From Candidatus Avirikenella pullistercoris (GTDB lineage Bacteria; Bacteroidota; Bacteroidia; Bacteroidales; Rikenellaceae): a stretch of DNA of 51,290 nucleotides. A program made the translations under genes and the position numbers. The stretch is from the NCBI GenBank assembly GCA_018710935.1, contig DVIX01000095.1:1-51290 (forward strand), given 5' to 3'. The first letter of the stretch is position 1. Every line of letters starts with the position of its first letter. The notes beneath the pieces were generated by a model. The model had not been told where the DNA came from. It did not search any database and saw nothing but the letters and a program-made list of their open reading frames with translations. Below, one piece after another: positions 1 through 7,803 of the stretch.

Positions 1-734
1 CTATCGTTCCGTTGGATCCGACCGTTCCGTATGATGTCCGTGATGTGATTAAAAGTATTGCCGATGATAGCGATTTCTTGGAAGTAATGGAATTATTTGC
101 AGGCAATATCGTAGTAGGTTTCGGCCGGATCGAAGGAGAAACCGTAGGGTTTGTCGCAAACCAGCCGGATGTTATGGCGGGTGTGTTGGATTGCGATTCT
201 TCCGATAAAGCTGCAAGGTTTATTCGTTTCTGCGACTCATTCAATATTCCTATTATTACGTTGGAAGACTTGCCGGGATATTTGCCGGGTATCGACCAGG
301 AACATGCCGGGGTAATCCGCCATGGTGCAAAATTATTGTATGCTTACAGTGAGGCTACTGTACCTAAAATTACGGTGATTCTGAGAAAAGCTTATGGAGG
401 TGGTTATATTGCTATGGGGTCCCGTCATTTGCGGGCAGATTTCGTGTTTGCATGGCCGCAGGCAGAAATTGCCGTAATGGGACCGGATGGAGCAGCAAAT
501 ATTATCTTCCGCAAAGAAATCATGGAAGCGGAAAATCCGGAAGAGATGCGTAAACTTAAAATACAGGAGTATAAAGATAAATTTGCGAATCCTTATGTCG
601 CAGCTTCTAAAGGATATATAGATTCTGTAATAGCGCCGGAAGAAACCCGTCGGTTTGTCGCTCATGCGCTTTCCGTTGCGAAGAATAAAACAGTGCTTCG
701 CCCGACTAAGAAACACGGACTTCCTCCATTTTAA
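1..734 (+). CDS. Acyl-CoA carboxylase/decarboxylase carboxyltransferase subunit (PccB/MmdA type), 5' partial
   Basis: The reading frame is already open at the left edge (first whole codon at 3), so only the C-terminal half, about 243 residues of a roughly 510-residue family, is present. The TTG at 12 is internal, not a start. The crotonase-like carboxyltransferase domain shows LPGYLPGIDQEHAGVIRHGA, then the glycine-rich KAYGGGYIAMGSRHL, WPQAEIAVMGPDGAANI, and the usual short C-terminal tail ending GLPPF. This fold transfers carboxyl groups between biotin and propionyl-CoA or methylmalonyl-CoA. A biotin carrier gene lies 12 bp downstream, so the two probably work in one cytoplasmic or membrane-associated complex of propionate/succinate metabolism. 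Sequence alone does not separate propionyl-CoA carboxylase beta from methylmalonyl-CoA decarboxylase alpha. Confidence 0.9.
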   Translation, partial: IVPLDPTVPYDVRDVIKSIADDSDFLEVMELFAGNIVVGFGRIEGETVGFVANQPDVMAGVLDCDSSDKAARFIRFCDSFNIPIITLEDLPGYLPGIDQEHAGVIRHGAKLLYAYSEATVPKITVILRKAYGGGYIAMGSRHLRADFVFAWPQAEIAVMGPDGAANIIFRKEIMEAENPEEMRKLKIQEYKDKFANPYVAASKGYIDSVIAPEETRRFVAHALSVAKNKTVLRPTKKHGLPPF

Positions 735-746
735 CAGATTTGTATT

Positions 747-1073
747 ATGAGTAAAAAAGAAAAAACAGAATACGAAATCATAGCTACCCAACATGGTGAA
801 TTCAAGACAAAAAGATTGGCACCGTGGTATAAAAATCGGAAATCGTGGGAACCGGTAAATCCGAAACATTTGCTTTCATTCATTCCGGGAACGATCGTTG
901 AAGTCAAAGTCGCTCCGGGAGATAAAGTAAAGGAAGGGGATGATCTGATACTGTTTAAAGCTATGAAAATGGACAGTATGATTCAGTCGGAAACGGAAGG
1001 AATTGTAAAAACTGTTCATGTCGTTCCCGGGGATAAAGTTCCTAAAGGCTTCCTTTTGTTGGAATTTGAATAA
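747..1073 (+). CDS. Biotin carboxyl carrier protein of an acyl-CoA carboxylase/decarboxylase
   Basis: This 108-residue protein has a C-terminal biotinyl domain (about residues 43-108) with the biotinylation motif AMKM at 72-75, so Lys74 is the expected biotin site. The flanking SFIPGTIVEVKVAPGDKVKEGD and VVPGDKVPKG halves are the two strands of the barrel-sandwich hybrid fold. The N-terminal 40 residues are polar and basic. The gene starts 12 bp after the carboxyltransferase and must be co-transcribed with it; it would carry the carboxyl group between the biotin carboxylase and carboxyltransferase sites. The biotin carboxylase partner is not in the window and may lie upstream. A long hairpin follows the gene. 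Confidence 0.9.
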   Translation: MSKKEKTEYEIIATQHGEFKTKRLAPWYKNRKSWEPVNPKHLLSFIPGTIVEVKVAPGDKVKEGDDLILFKAMKMDSMIQSETEGIVKTVHVVPGDKVPKGFLLLEFE

Positions 1074-1120
1074 AAGGAATTTGAATAAAAGGAAATGGAA
1101 TAAAGCAGACTGATTTTTAA

Positions 1121-1213
1121 AAGAGGCTGTTCATAAGCAGATAAAAGCAGTTTATTTCTTTGGTTGGAAAAGAAAAAGCAGTTGTTTTTATCTGTGAGGG
1201 ACAGCCTCTTTTT
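1121..1213 (+). terminator. Long composite hairpin / probable terminator
   Basis: The outer arms are a perfect 10-bp inverted repeat (1121-1130 and 1201-1210) followed by a T-run. Nested inside are a second pair (1138-1146 with 1186-1194, 9 bp) and a third (1156-1160 with 1170-1174). The whole is a roughly 90-nt imperfect stem. It probably ends the carboxylase transcript, but is much longer than an ordinary terminator. Confidence 0.65.
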
Positions 1214-1285
1214 CTATGAAAGAAAAGGTTGCCTTTTCAAGAAGATATGATAAAAATAATTATCTTTATACAAAATTTGCAAATT

Positions 1286-1744
1286 ATGGAAAAATTGAAA
1301 ATAGGAGATAAAGCACCGCATTTCAGCGGGATTGATCAGGATGGGGAAAAAATTGCTTTAGGCGATTTTGACGGGAAAAAACTGATTCTTTATTTCTACC
1401 CGAAGGATAATACCTCGGGATGTACGGCGGAAGCGTGCAGTTTAAGAGACGGATATAAAGAGTTGTTGGAAATGGGATTCAATGTAGTAGGGGTAAGCCC
1501 TGATAATGAAGCATCGCATCGTAAATTTATGGAAAAATATTCATTGCCTTTCCCTTTGATTGCCGATACGGAGAAAGAGATTGCTGCTGCTTACGGTGTT
1601 TGGGGATTGAAAAAATTTATGGGCAGGGAATATATGGGTATTATCCGTACTACATTTGTAATCAATAACGGGGTGATAGAGAAGATATTTGATAAAGTAA
1701 AAACGAAAGATCATTTCGTACAGATTGTCGATTCATACAAGTAA
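1286..1744 (+). CDS. bcp: Thioredoxin-dependent thiol peroxidase Bcp/PrxQ
   Basis: A peroxiredoxin of the atypical 2-Cys PrxQ class, 152 residues, the usual length. The peroxidatic cysteine is Cys46 in [13 protein letters not shown], with the resolving Cys51 five residues later, the BCP spacing. It reduces hydrogen and organic peroxides in the cytoplasm using thioredoxin. The frame stays open back to 1229, but the ATG at 1286 gives the standard N-terminus [13 protein letters not shown]; the upstream residues look like untranslated leader. recA follows 56 bp later on the same strand. A bcp-recA arrangement is known from Bacteroides, so the pair may form a stress-response transcription unit, although a possible promoter and operator lie between them. 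Confidence 0.93.
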   Translation: MEKLKIGDKAPHFSGIDQDGEKIALGDFDGKKLILYFYPKDNTSGCTAEACSLRDGYKELLEMGFNVVGVSPDNEASHRKFMEKYSLPFPLIADTEKEIAAAYGVWGLKKFMGREYMGIIRTTFVINNGVIEKIFDKVKTKDHFVQIVDSYK

Positions 1745-1750
1745 AATCAG

Positions 1751-1775
1751 TAAATTTTGCAAGAAATTTTCTTGC
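1751..1775 (+). promoter_or_regulatory. Candidate recA promoter -7 element with overlapping operator palindrome
   Basis: A TAAATTTTG element at 1751-1759 resembles the Bacteroidota -7 box TAnnTTTG with one extra base. It overlaps a perfect palindrome at 1759-1775: 8-bp arms GCAAGAAA and TTTCTTGC around one central base. A dyad overlapping a promoter just upstream of recA suggests a repressor site, possibly SOS-type. No repressor gene is in the window. Confidence 0.4.
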
Positions 1776-1800
1776 ATGGATTAAAGAAAGAATAACGTTT

Positions 1801-2886
1801 ATGGCAGAGAAAGAAGTTAAGAAAAAGAATGATTTGGCAGCCGATAAATTGAAAGTATTGGCTGCTGCGATGGATAAAATTCAAAAAGATTACGGAAAAG
1901 GGGCGATTATGCGGATGGGCGACCAGTCTGTTGATAAGAATATTCCGGTTATTCCTAGTGGTTCCATTACTTTGGATGCTGCATTAGGAGTAGGAGGATA
2001 TCCCAAAGGGCGTATTATCGAAATTTTCGGACCGGAATCATCCGGTAAAACGACTTTGGCGATTCATGCGATAGCGGAAGCCCAGAAGTTGGGGGGCATT
2101 GCTGCGATTATCGATGCGGAGCATGCTTTCGACCGTTTTTATGCGGAAAAGTTAGGGGTGGATATAGATAATCTGTTGATTTCCCAGCCGGATAACGGAG
2201 AACAGGCGTTAGAAATAGCAGAAGCCCTGATTCGTTCGAGTGCTGTGGATATCGTGGTGATAGACTCAGTAGCTGCATTGACGCCTAAAGCAGAAATAGA
2301 AGGGGATATGGGTGAAGCTAAAATGGCATTGCAAGCCCGTTTGATGTCGCAAGCTTTGCGTAAATTGACAGGAACGATCAGTAAAACGCAAACAGTTTGT
2401 ATTTTTATCAATCAGTTGCGTGATAAGATAGGAATTGTTTACGGCTCTCCTGAAACGACGACCGGAGGAAATGCACTGAAATTTTATGCTTCTATTCGTT
2501 TGGATATTCGTAAAGGACAAGCTATTAAAGACGGGGAAGAACAGTATGGCGTGCATGCCAAGGTAAAGGTTGTAAAAAATAAAGTGGCTCCTCCTTTCCG
2601 TCGGGCTGAGTTCGATATTATTTATGGTGAAGGAATTTCCAAAATCGGGGAAATAATCGATATTGCTACTGATGAAAATATTATTTCTAAGAGCGGCTCG
2701 TGGTTCTCGTATAATGGAAATAAATTGGCTCAGGGTCGAGAAAACGTTAAGGCTGCATTGATGGCTAACCCGGAATTGACGGCGGAGATAGAAGCGAAAG
2801 TACGTGCGGTTTATAATGAGGAGAAAGATGTTAAAAAAGAACCGAAGAAAGAAGAGGGGACGGCCGCAGAGAAATTGGTAGAATAG
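1801..2886 (+). CDS. recA: Recombinase RecA
   Basis: The full-length 361-residue RecA shows Walker [10 protein letters not shown] at 77-85, Walker [11 protein letters not shown] at 151-160, the L1/L2 region with [20 protein letters not shown], and a lysine/glutamate-rich C-terminal tail. It forms ATP-dependent filaments on single-stranded DNA for homologous recombination and would promote cleavage of an SOS repressor where one exists. The start codon follows a short leader containing a perfect 17-nt palindrome. A strong bidirectional terminator follows the stop, separating recA from the convergent mdh. Confidence 0.98.
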   Translation: MAEKEVKKKNDLAADKLKVLAAAMDKIQKDYGKGAIMRMGDQSVDKNIPVIPSGSITLDAALGVGGYPKGRIIEIFGPESSGKTTLAIHAIAEAQKLGGIAAIIDAEHAFDRFYAEKLGVDIDNLLISQPDNGEQALEIAEALIRSSAVDIVVIDSVAALTPKAEIEGDMGEAKMALQARLMSQALRKLTGTISKTQTVCIFINQLRDKIGIVYGSPETTTGGNALKFYASIRLDIRKGQAIKDGEEQYGVHAKVKVVKNKVAPPFRRAEFDIIYGEGISKIGEIIDIATDENIISKSGSWFSYNGNKLAQGRENVKAALMANPELTAEIEAKVRAVYNEEKDVKKEPKKEEGTAAEKLVE

Positions 2887-2910
2887 TTATTATGCAAATT
2901 GTTATAAATA

Positions 2911-2940
2911 AAAAGAGCGATTTTTTAATCGCTCTTTTTA
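2911..2940. terminator. Bidirectional rho-independent terminator between recA and mdh
   Basis: The arms AAAAGAGCGATT (2911-2922) and AATCGCTCTTTT (2927-2938) enclose a 4-nt T loop, with A-run and T-run on either side. It serves the convergent genes recA (+) and mdh (-). Confidence 0.9.
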
Positions 2941-2959
2941 TTTGATTTCGTTTGTTCGT

Positions 2960-3928
2960 TTAAAGAGTATCTTTACCGTATTTTTGCGGGAACATGTTCA
3001 TATCGTCAAGAACTTTCATGATTTTCTTAACGTGCAATGCAGAATTGTAAAGCAAATCTTTTTCTTCTTTGTTCAAGTCGATTTCGATAACTTTTTCAAC
3101 TCCGTTTTTGCCTAATACGACAGGAACGCCTAAATGTAAGTCATGCAGGCCGTATTCGCCGTTCAGTGAAGCACATACCGGAAGTACGGCTTTGGTATCC
3201 TTAGCGATAGCTTCTACCATGATCGCTGCGGATAATCCCGGTGCATACCATGCGGAAGTTCCCATTAATTGAACGATTTCTCCGCCGCCGTTTTTAGTTC
3301 TTTCAATGATTTTATTCAGAGTCGGTTCATCGAGAAGTTCGGTAACAGGAATACCTGCAACGGTAGTAAAACGAGGTAGCGGAACCATTGTATCGCCGTG
3401 TCCGCCCATTAATTGAGCTTGAACCAGACGAGGAGAAGTGTGTAATGCTTCTGCGATGAAAGAAGTGTAACGGGCAGTATCCAAAACACCTGCCATACCC
3501 ATAACGCGATTCGATTTAATACCTGCAGCGAGGAATGCAGTGTAAGTCATTACGTCAAGAGGGTTGGAAACAACAATGATAATCGGATTCTCATTGTATT
3601 TCATAATATTTTCGGTAACCTCTTTAACGATTCCTGCATTGATACTGATAAGGTCGTCGCGGCTCATACCCGGTTTCCGGGGAAGTCCGGCTGTGATAAC
3701 TACGATATCGGAACCTTCGGTAAGGGAATAGTCATTTGTAGAACCGACGATTCGGGTATTGAAGTCGAGCAGGGAAGATGTTTGCCACATATCAAGGCCT
3801 TTCCCTTGAGGAATACCGTCTTTTACGTCGACAAGAATCACTTCTTTGCAAACGTCCATTCTTGCTACTTCATGAGCGCATGTCGCTCCTACGTTGCCGG
3901 CACCGACAACTGTAATTTTATTAACCAT
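2960..3928 (-). CDS. mdh: Malate dehydrogenase (LDH-like, NAD-dependent)
   Basis: This 322-residue enzyme of the LDH/MDH family interconverts malate and oxaloacetate with NAD in the cytoplasm. It shows the Rossmann motif GAGNVG at 9-14, the mobile substrate loop GLPRKPGMSRDDL (81-93), whose arginines identify malate rather than lactate specificity, VVSNPLDVMT, and the catalytic histidine in GGHGDT (175-180, His177). In anaerobic Bacteroidales it feeds the reductive branch from oxaloacetate to fumarate and succinate. It starts 55 bp after gcvH on the same strand and may be co-transcribed with it. Confidence 0.96.
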   Translation of the reverse strand: MVNKITVVGAGNVGATCAHEVARMDVCKEVILVDVKDGIPQGKGLDMWQTSSLLDFNTRIVGSTNDYSLTEGSDIVVITAGLPRKPGMSRDDLISINAGIVKEVTENIMKYNENPIIIVVSNPLDVMTYTAFLAAGIKSNRVMGMAGVLDTARYTSFIAEALHTSPRLVQAQLMGGHGDTMVPLPRFTTVAGIPVTELLDEPTLNKIIERTKNGGGEIVQLMGTSAWYAPGLSAAIMVEAIAKDTKAVLPVCASLNGEYGLHDLHLGVPVVLGKNGVEKVIEIDLNKEEKDLLYNSALHVKKIMKVLDDMNMFPQKYGKDTL

Positions 3929-3983
3929 GATACGATATAATTAGGTTTATTAATAAAGATAGCTTCATAAAGAAGCAGTCTCG

Positions 3984-4361
3984 TTATCCTATAAGTTTTG
4001 CGTAATCATCGGCAGAGAGTAAATCGTTTACTTGTGCCGGATCGGTTAATTTCACTTTAATCATCCATCCTTCGCCGTATGGATCCTTGTTTACTGTTTC
4101 AGGAGCGTCGTTAAGTGCTTCATTGAATTCCAGAACTTCACCGGCAACTGGGATAAATGCATCCGATACGGTTTTTACAGCTTCGATAGTCCCGAAAACT
4201 TCTTCTTTATCCAATGTTTCACCTACAGTCGTTACATCAACGAAAACAATATCGCCCAATTGGCTTTGAGCAAAATCGGTAATGCCTACATAGGCAACTT
4301 CTCCTTCTACACGAATCCATTCGTGGTCTTTGGAATACTTTAAATTTGATGGAATATTCAT
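3984..4361 (-). CDS. gcvH: Glycine cleavage system H protein
   Basis: The 125-residue lipoyl carrier of the glycine cleavage system has the lipoylation site Lys63 in [12 protein letters not shown], a hammerhead fold and the terminal [13 protein letters not shown] seen in this family. It shuttles the aminomethyl group between the P, T and L proteins in the cytoplasm. The other gcv genes are absent here, so they are encoded elsewhere. A 55-bp gap separates it from mdh downstream, and a terminator separates it from the upstream alpha-oxoamine synthase gene. Confidence 0.96.
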   Translation of the reverse strand: MNIPSNLKYSKDHEWIRVEGEVAYVGITDFAQSQLGDIVFVDVTTVGETLDKEEVFGTIEAVKTVSDAFIPVAGEVLEFNEALNDAPETVNKDPYGEGWMIKVKLTDPAQVNDLLSADDYAKLIG

Positions 4362-4530
4362 AGTTATAATGATTTAAAAATGCTTGCGCATTATGTACTG
4401 TTTATTCGCTAACAATAAAATCATAGCAAATATAATATCTTTTTTTTAAACTTAAAATAAATCGGAGGCTATCTTGTGATAAATCGAAAAAGAAATTTTG
4501 GGTAGGAAAATAATAATGCGGATATAAATA

Positions 4531-4556
4531 AAAAAGAGCGCTTAAGCGCTCTTTTT
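4531..4556 (-). terminator. Rho-independent terminator of the alpha-oxoamine synthase gene
   Basis: An 18-nt perfect palindrome (AGAGCGCTTAAGCGCTCT) is flanked by A and T runs, 18 bp beyond the stop of the minus-strand gene. It separates that gene from gcvH-mdh. Confidence 0.85.
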
Positions 4557-4574
4557 ATATAAAAAATAAATCGG

Positions 4575-5831
4575 TTACTCTGCCATGTTGGGAATTGGTT
4601 TGTTATATTCTCCGTTTTCCATTTTGCCGCGGCATTTCATAAAGCAGTCGATCGTATATCTCACATCATCCAAAGTATGGGCTGCTGTCGGGATAATCCG
4701 TAAGATAATTTCGTCTTTTGGGATAACCGGATAAGTTACTACAGAACAGAACAGATTATATTTTTCACGAAGATCGACAACAAGATTCGTCGCTTCTTCT
4801 ACACCGCCTTTCATATATACCGGGGTAACGGGCGATTGGGTAACTCCTATGTTGAACCCGTTATCTCTGAAACCTTTTTGAAGGGCTTTGGCGATAGTCC
4901 ATAATTTTTCTTTGTATTCAGGATGTTGCTGAATAAGTTCCAAACGTTTCAGCGCTCCTTTTACCATAGGCATAGGAAGTGATTTCGCATAAGTTTGAGA
5001 ACGCATGTTGTAACGCAGGTAATTTACGATATCCGGATCGGAAGCGACAAAAGCGCCGATTCCTGCCATGGATTTGGCAAAAGTGGAAAAATGCACGTCA
5101 ACGCCGTCTTCTACGTGGAAATGTTCCGGAGTGCCGGCTCCGCGTTCTCCCATGGTTCCGAATCCGTGGGCATCGTCGACCAAAAGGCGGAATTCAAAAT
5201 CTTTCTTCATGGCGACTAACTCATCCAGTTTTCCCAAATCGCCTTTCATGCCGAATACGCCTTCAGTAATAACCATTACGCCGCCGCCGTTCGCTTTGGC
5301 TAATTTTGTTGCGCGTTCCAATTGTTTGCGGCAGTTTTCCATGTTGTTGTGGGGATATACGAAACGTTTCCCTCCTTTTGCTTTGTGTAACAACAGACCG
5401 TCGATAATGCAGGCATGCGATTCTGAATCGTAAACGATAACGTCTTTACTCGAAACCAATGTGTCGATGATGGATACCATTCCTTGATAACCGTAATTAA
5501 GCAGGAAAGCGTCCGGTTTTTTTACGAATTTTGCCAATTCCCGTTCCAGCTTTTCATGCCATACGGTTTGTCCGCTCATCATACGGGCCCCCATAGGATA
5601 GGCCATGCCATATTCTTTTGCAGCTTCTGCGTCGGCAGCCATCACTTCCGGGTGAGATGCCAGTCCCAGATAGTTATTCAAACTCCAATTCAAAACTTCT
5701 TTTCCGCGGAATTTCATGCGCGGTCCAATAGTCCCTTCCAGTTTAGGAAAAGAAAAGTAGCCATGACTTAATTTTTGATACTGGCCGATTGGCCCCCCAG
5801 CATCTTTTTTGATTCTTTCAAAAATATCCAC
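4575..5831 (-). CDS. Alpha-oxoamine synthase family PLP enzyme (serine palmitoyltransferase / cysteate acyltransferase-like)
   Basis: This 418-residue PLP-dependent acyl-CoA:amino acid acyltransferase of fold type I shows N-terminal WSLNNYLGLASHPEV, the cofactor-stacking His140 in YDSESHACIIDG, TEGVFGMKGDLGKL, DDAHGFGTMG (219-228) and the PLP lysine Lys253 in STFAKSMAG. Family members condense an amino acid with an acyl thioester with loss of CO2: serine (sphingolipids), cysteate (sulfonolipids), glycine or alanine. The N-terminus differs from my recollection of the well-known Bacteroides serine palmitoyltransferase, so either sphingolipid or capnine-type sulfonolipid synthesis is possible. 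The gene stands alone with its own promoter and terminator. Confidence 0.8.
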   Translation of the reverse strand: MDIFERIKKDAGGPIGQYQKLSHGYFSFPKLEGTIGPRMKFRGKEVLNWSLNNYLGLASHPEVMAADAEAAKEYGMAYPMGARMMSGQTVWHEKLERELAKFVKKPDAFLLNYGYQGMVSIIDTLVSSKDVIVYDSESHACIIDGLLLHKAKGGKRFVYPHNNMENCRKQLERATKLAKANGGGVMVITEGVFGMKGDLGKLDELVAMKKDFEFRLLVDDAHGFGTMGERGAGTPEHFHVEDGVDVHFSTFAKSMAGIGAFVASDPDIVNYLRYNMRSQTYAKSLPMPMVKGALKRLELIQQHPEYKEKLWTIAKALQKGFRDNGFNIGVTQSPVTPVYMKGGVEEATNLVVDLREKYNLFCSVVTYPVIPKDEIILRIIPTAAHTLDDVRYTIDCFMKCRGKMENGEYNKPIPNMAE

Positions 5832-5891
5832 TGTTCTTTAATTTAAGTTGTTGTATCAAAGGTTTTCTCGACCTTCTTATAATTAACCATG

Positions 5892-5899
5892 CAAAGGTA
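5892..5899 (-). promoter_or_regulatory. Candidate -7 promoter box for the alpha-oxoamine synthase gene
   Basis: On the minus strand this reads TACCTTTG, a perfect Bacteroidota -7 box (TAnnTTTG), about 60 bp upstream of the start codon. No clear TTTG -33 box is seen at the right distance. The rest of the 5832-6201 divergent intergenic region holds the bamD promoter and no convincing gene. Confidence 0.45.
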
Positions 5900-6142
5900 T
5901 GGATTGTGGCTATAAATTATGTAAGTATAAAAGCGTATTTCTGGTAAGTCTATATATTGTTTTTCGTCCAAAAAACGTTTATTAACAAGCGAAGATTCCT
6001 GCAAATGATTGGTTATTCCGTTACAGATAGGCATAAGTGGTTTGTGCGGGAGAAAAAAGTGGTCGGCTTTGGGGCATAAATCGGGAGAGTGCGGCTCTTT
6101 TGCCGTTATCGGGAAACAGTGTCGGAGGAATGTCGCTATATG

Positions 6143-6173
6143 TTTGTATTATTGAAATTAATCTTTAAATTTG
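6143..6173 (+). promoter_or_regulatory. bamD promoter (Bacteroidota type)
   Basis: TTTG at 6143-6146, a 19-nt spacer and TAAATTTG at 6166-6173 match the Bacteroidota housekeeping promoter exactly. The predicted transcription start is near 6180, just before the ATG at 6202. Confidence 0.7.
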
Positions 6174-6201
6174 CTTGATTTTTTCTAAAAGAAATTCACG
6201 T

Positions 6202-7290
6202 ATGAGGTTATTGAATATATTTCTGGTAATCAGTTCTCTGTCGATTATCGTGTCGTGTAACGGATATGCGAATTTGTTGAAAGGGCGGGATTATCAGAAA
6301 CAATATACGGAAGCATTGCGGTATTATAACCTGCAAAAAGACCGCCGGGCGATAGAACTTTTTTCGAATATCGAAAATATTTTCAGTGGTACGGACAGGA
6401 TAGATACCATTAAGTTTTATAAGGCAAAAGCCCATTATCGGGAACGTGATTATTACAGCAGTGTAGATTTATTCGATGAGTTCAGGAAAATATATAGTCG
6501 CAGCCCTTTTGCCGAAGAAGCGGAATACCTGTATGCAATGAGTTTTTACGAGTTGGCTCCGGATGTGGAGTTAGACCAGACCAATACGGCCAACGCTCTT
6601 GCCGCTTTTCAGGAGTATGTGGAACGTTATCCTGAAAGTTCCAAAGTGGAGGCTTGTCTGGAGTTGGAAAACGAATTGCAGATGCGTTTGTATGAAAAAG
6701 CTTTCCTTATCGGAGAAACGTATTATGATATCGGCTATTATAATTCGGCGATACATACATTTCGGAATGTATTGAAAAATTTTCCGGATATACCCCAGCG
6801 GGAACAGATTATGTATTATTTGGTAAAAGCGAATTACCAGTATGCGAAAGCTTCTATCGAGGCAAGGCAGAGGGAACGTTTTTATAATACGATCGATGCT
6901 TATTATAATTTTGTTTCGCAATATCCTGAGAGCAAATATATGAATGAGGTAGAGCGTATTTATCGGAATTCGGAAAGATTATCGAAAGGGGAAGAGGCGA
7001 TAGAACATGTGTCGGACGAGCTTGACCTTACGGAAAAGAGAGTGGCGCGAATGGAGAAAAAAGCAATGAAATGGGAAGATAAGGTAGATGACGGACGGAT
7101 GACACGAGAGAAAATGAATGAAAAACTGAATAAATTTCAGATGAAGATAGATAAGGATAAGTTGAAAAAGGCGGCTCGTGAACAGAGACAATCGGATAGA
7201 TTGAATAAGAAAGCAGCGAAGGAGAAAGAGTCGGAGGAAAGAGAACAGGTTTCGGAAGTTGAAAGTATCGGAACGACAGAAAATGAATAA
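6202..7290 (+). CDS. bamD: Outer membrane assembly lipoprotein BamD
   Basis: A 362-residue lipoprotein. The N-terminus MRLLNIFLVISSLSIIVSC is a lipoprotein signal with Cys19 as the lipidated residue. It is followed by TPR-like repeats, for example YYSSVDLFDEFRKIYSRSPFAEEAEYLYA and YYNSAIHTFRNVLKNFP, and a lysine/glutamate-rich coiled-coil tail (about 270-362). BamD is the essential partner of BamA in inserting beta-barrel proteins into the outer membrane. The ATG at 6202 is preferred over a TTG at 6175, because it gives a compact lipoprotein signal and fits the promoter. In Bacteroidales bamD is commonly followed by rpoZ and coaBC, as here. Confidence 0.9.
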   Translation: MRLLNIFLVISSLSIIVSCNGYANLLKGRDYQKQYTEALRYYNLQKDRRAIELFSNIENIFSGTDRIDTIKFYKAKAHYRERDYYSSVDLFDEFRKIYSRSPFAEEAEYLYAMSFYELAPDVELDQTNTANALAAFQEYVERYPESSKVEACLELENELQMRLYEKAFLIGETYYDIGYYNSAIHTFRNVLKNFPDIPQREQIMYYLVKANYQYAKASIEARQRERFYNTIDAYYNFVSQYPESKYMNEVERIYRNSERLSKGEEAIEHVSDELDLTEKRVARMEKKAMKWEDKVDDGRMTREKMNEKLNKFQMKIDKDKLKKAAREQRQSDRLNKKAAKEKESEEREQVSEVESIGTTENE

Positions 7291-7425
7291 ATAATTATTT
7301 TCAGCTATTTATAGTAAAAAATATTTTTGTGGGTAAGATTGGCTTTATTGTCATACATTTTTCGTAACTTGCGCCGGATTTAGATAAAGAACATACATTC
7401 AAAATAAATATAAAGGTCTGTAACA

Positions 7426-7761
7426 ATGGATTTAAAGAAAGGGACAATTCCTACGAATACCGTAACGAGAACACTTAATCAATTGGATGCACAAACGGGT
7501 AATATTTATGAATCGGTAGTAATTATTGCTAAACGTGCGAATCAGATTAGCAGTGAGATTAAGCAGGAACTCAGTCGGAAACTTACAGAATTTTCAAATG
7601 TCAGCGATAATCTGGAAGAAACTTTTGAGAATCGTGAACAGATAGAGATATCCCGTTATTATGAACGTCTTCCGAAACCTGTATTGGTTGCTACGGAAGA
7701 GTTTTTGGCAGGAGAACTGCAATATAAAGAACCGGTTGAAGAAAAACAGGAAGAAAATTAA
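7426..7761 (+). CDS. rpoZ: RNA polymerase omega subunit (Rpb6-like)
   Basis: A 111-residue protein with the NIYESVVIIAKRANQISSEIKQELSRKL segment typical of the omega/Rpb6 fold, which helps fold and assemble the RNA polymerase beta-prime subunit. The C-terminal EPVEEKQEEN is acidic. Position between bamD and coaBC is the usual one in Bacteroidales and supports the assignment. It lies 135 bp after bamD and 42 bp before coaBC. Confidence 0.87.
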   Translation: MDLKKGTIPTNTVTRTLNQLDAQTGNIYESVVIIAKRANQISSEIKQELSRKLTEFSNVSDNLEETFENREQIEISRYYERLPKPVLVATEEFLAGELQYKEPVEEKQEEN

Positions 7762-7803
7762 GGTTACCGGTCGGGATAGTTTTTATCCTTAAAATGGCAA
7801 ATC

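Noticed and set aside
5843-6034. A 63-codon minus-strand open frame upstream of the alpha-oxoamine synthase.
   Set aside because: It overlaps the likely promoter of that gene, has no recognisable domain, and its composition (many Tyr, Ile, Asn) looks like translated A/T-rich intergenic DNA.
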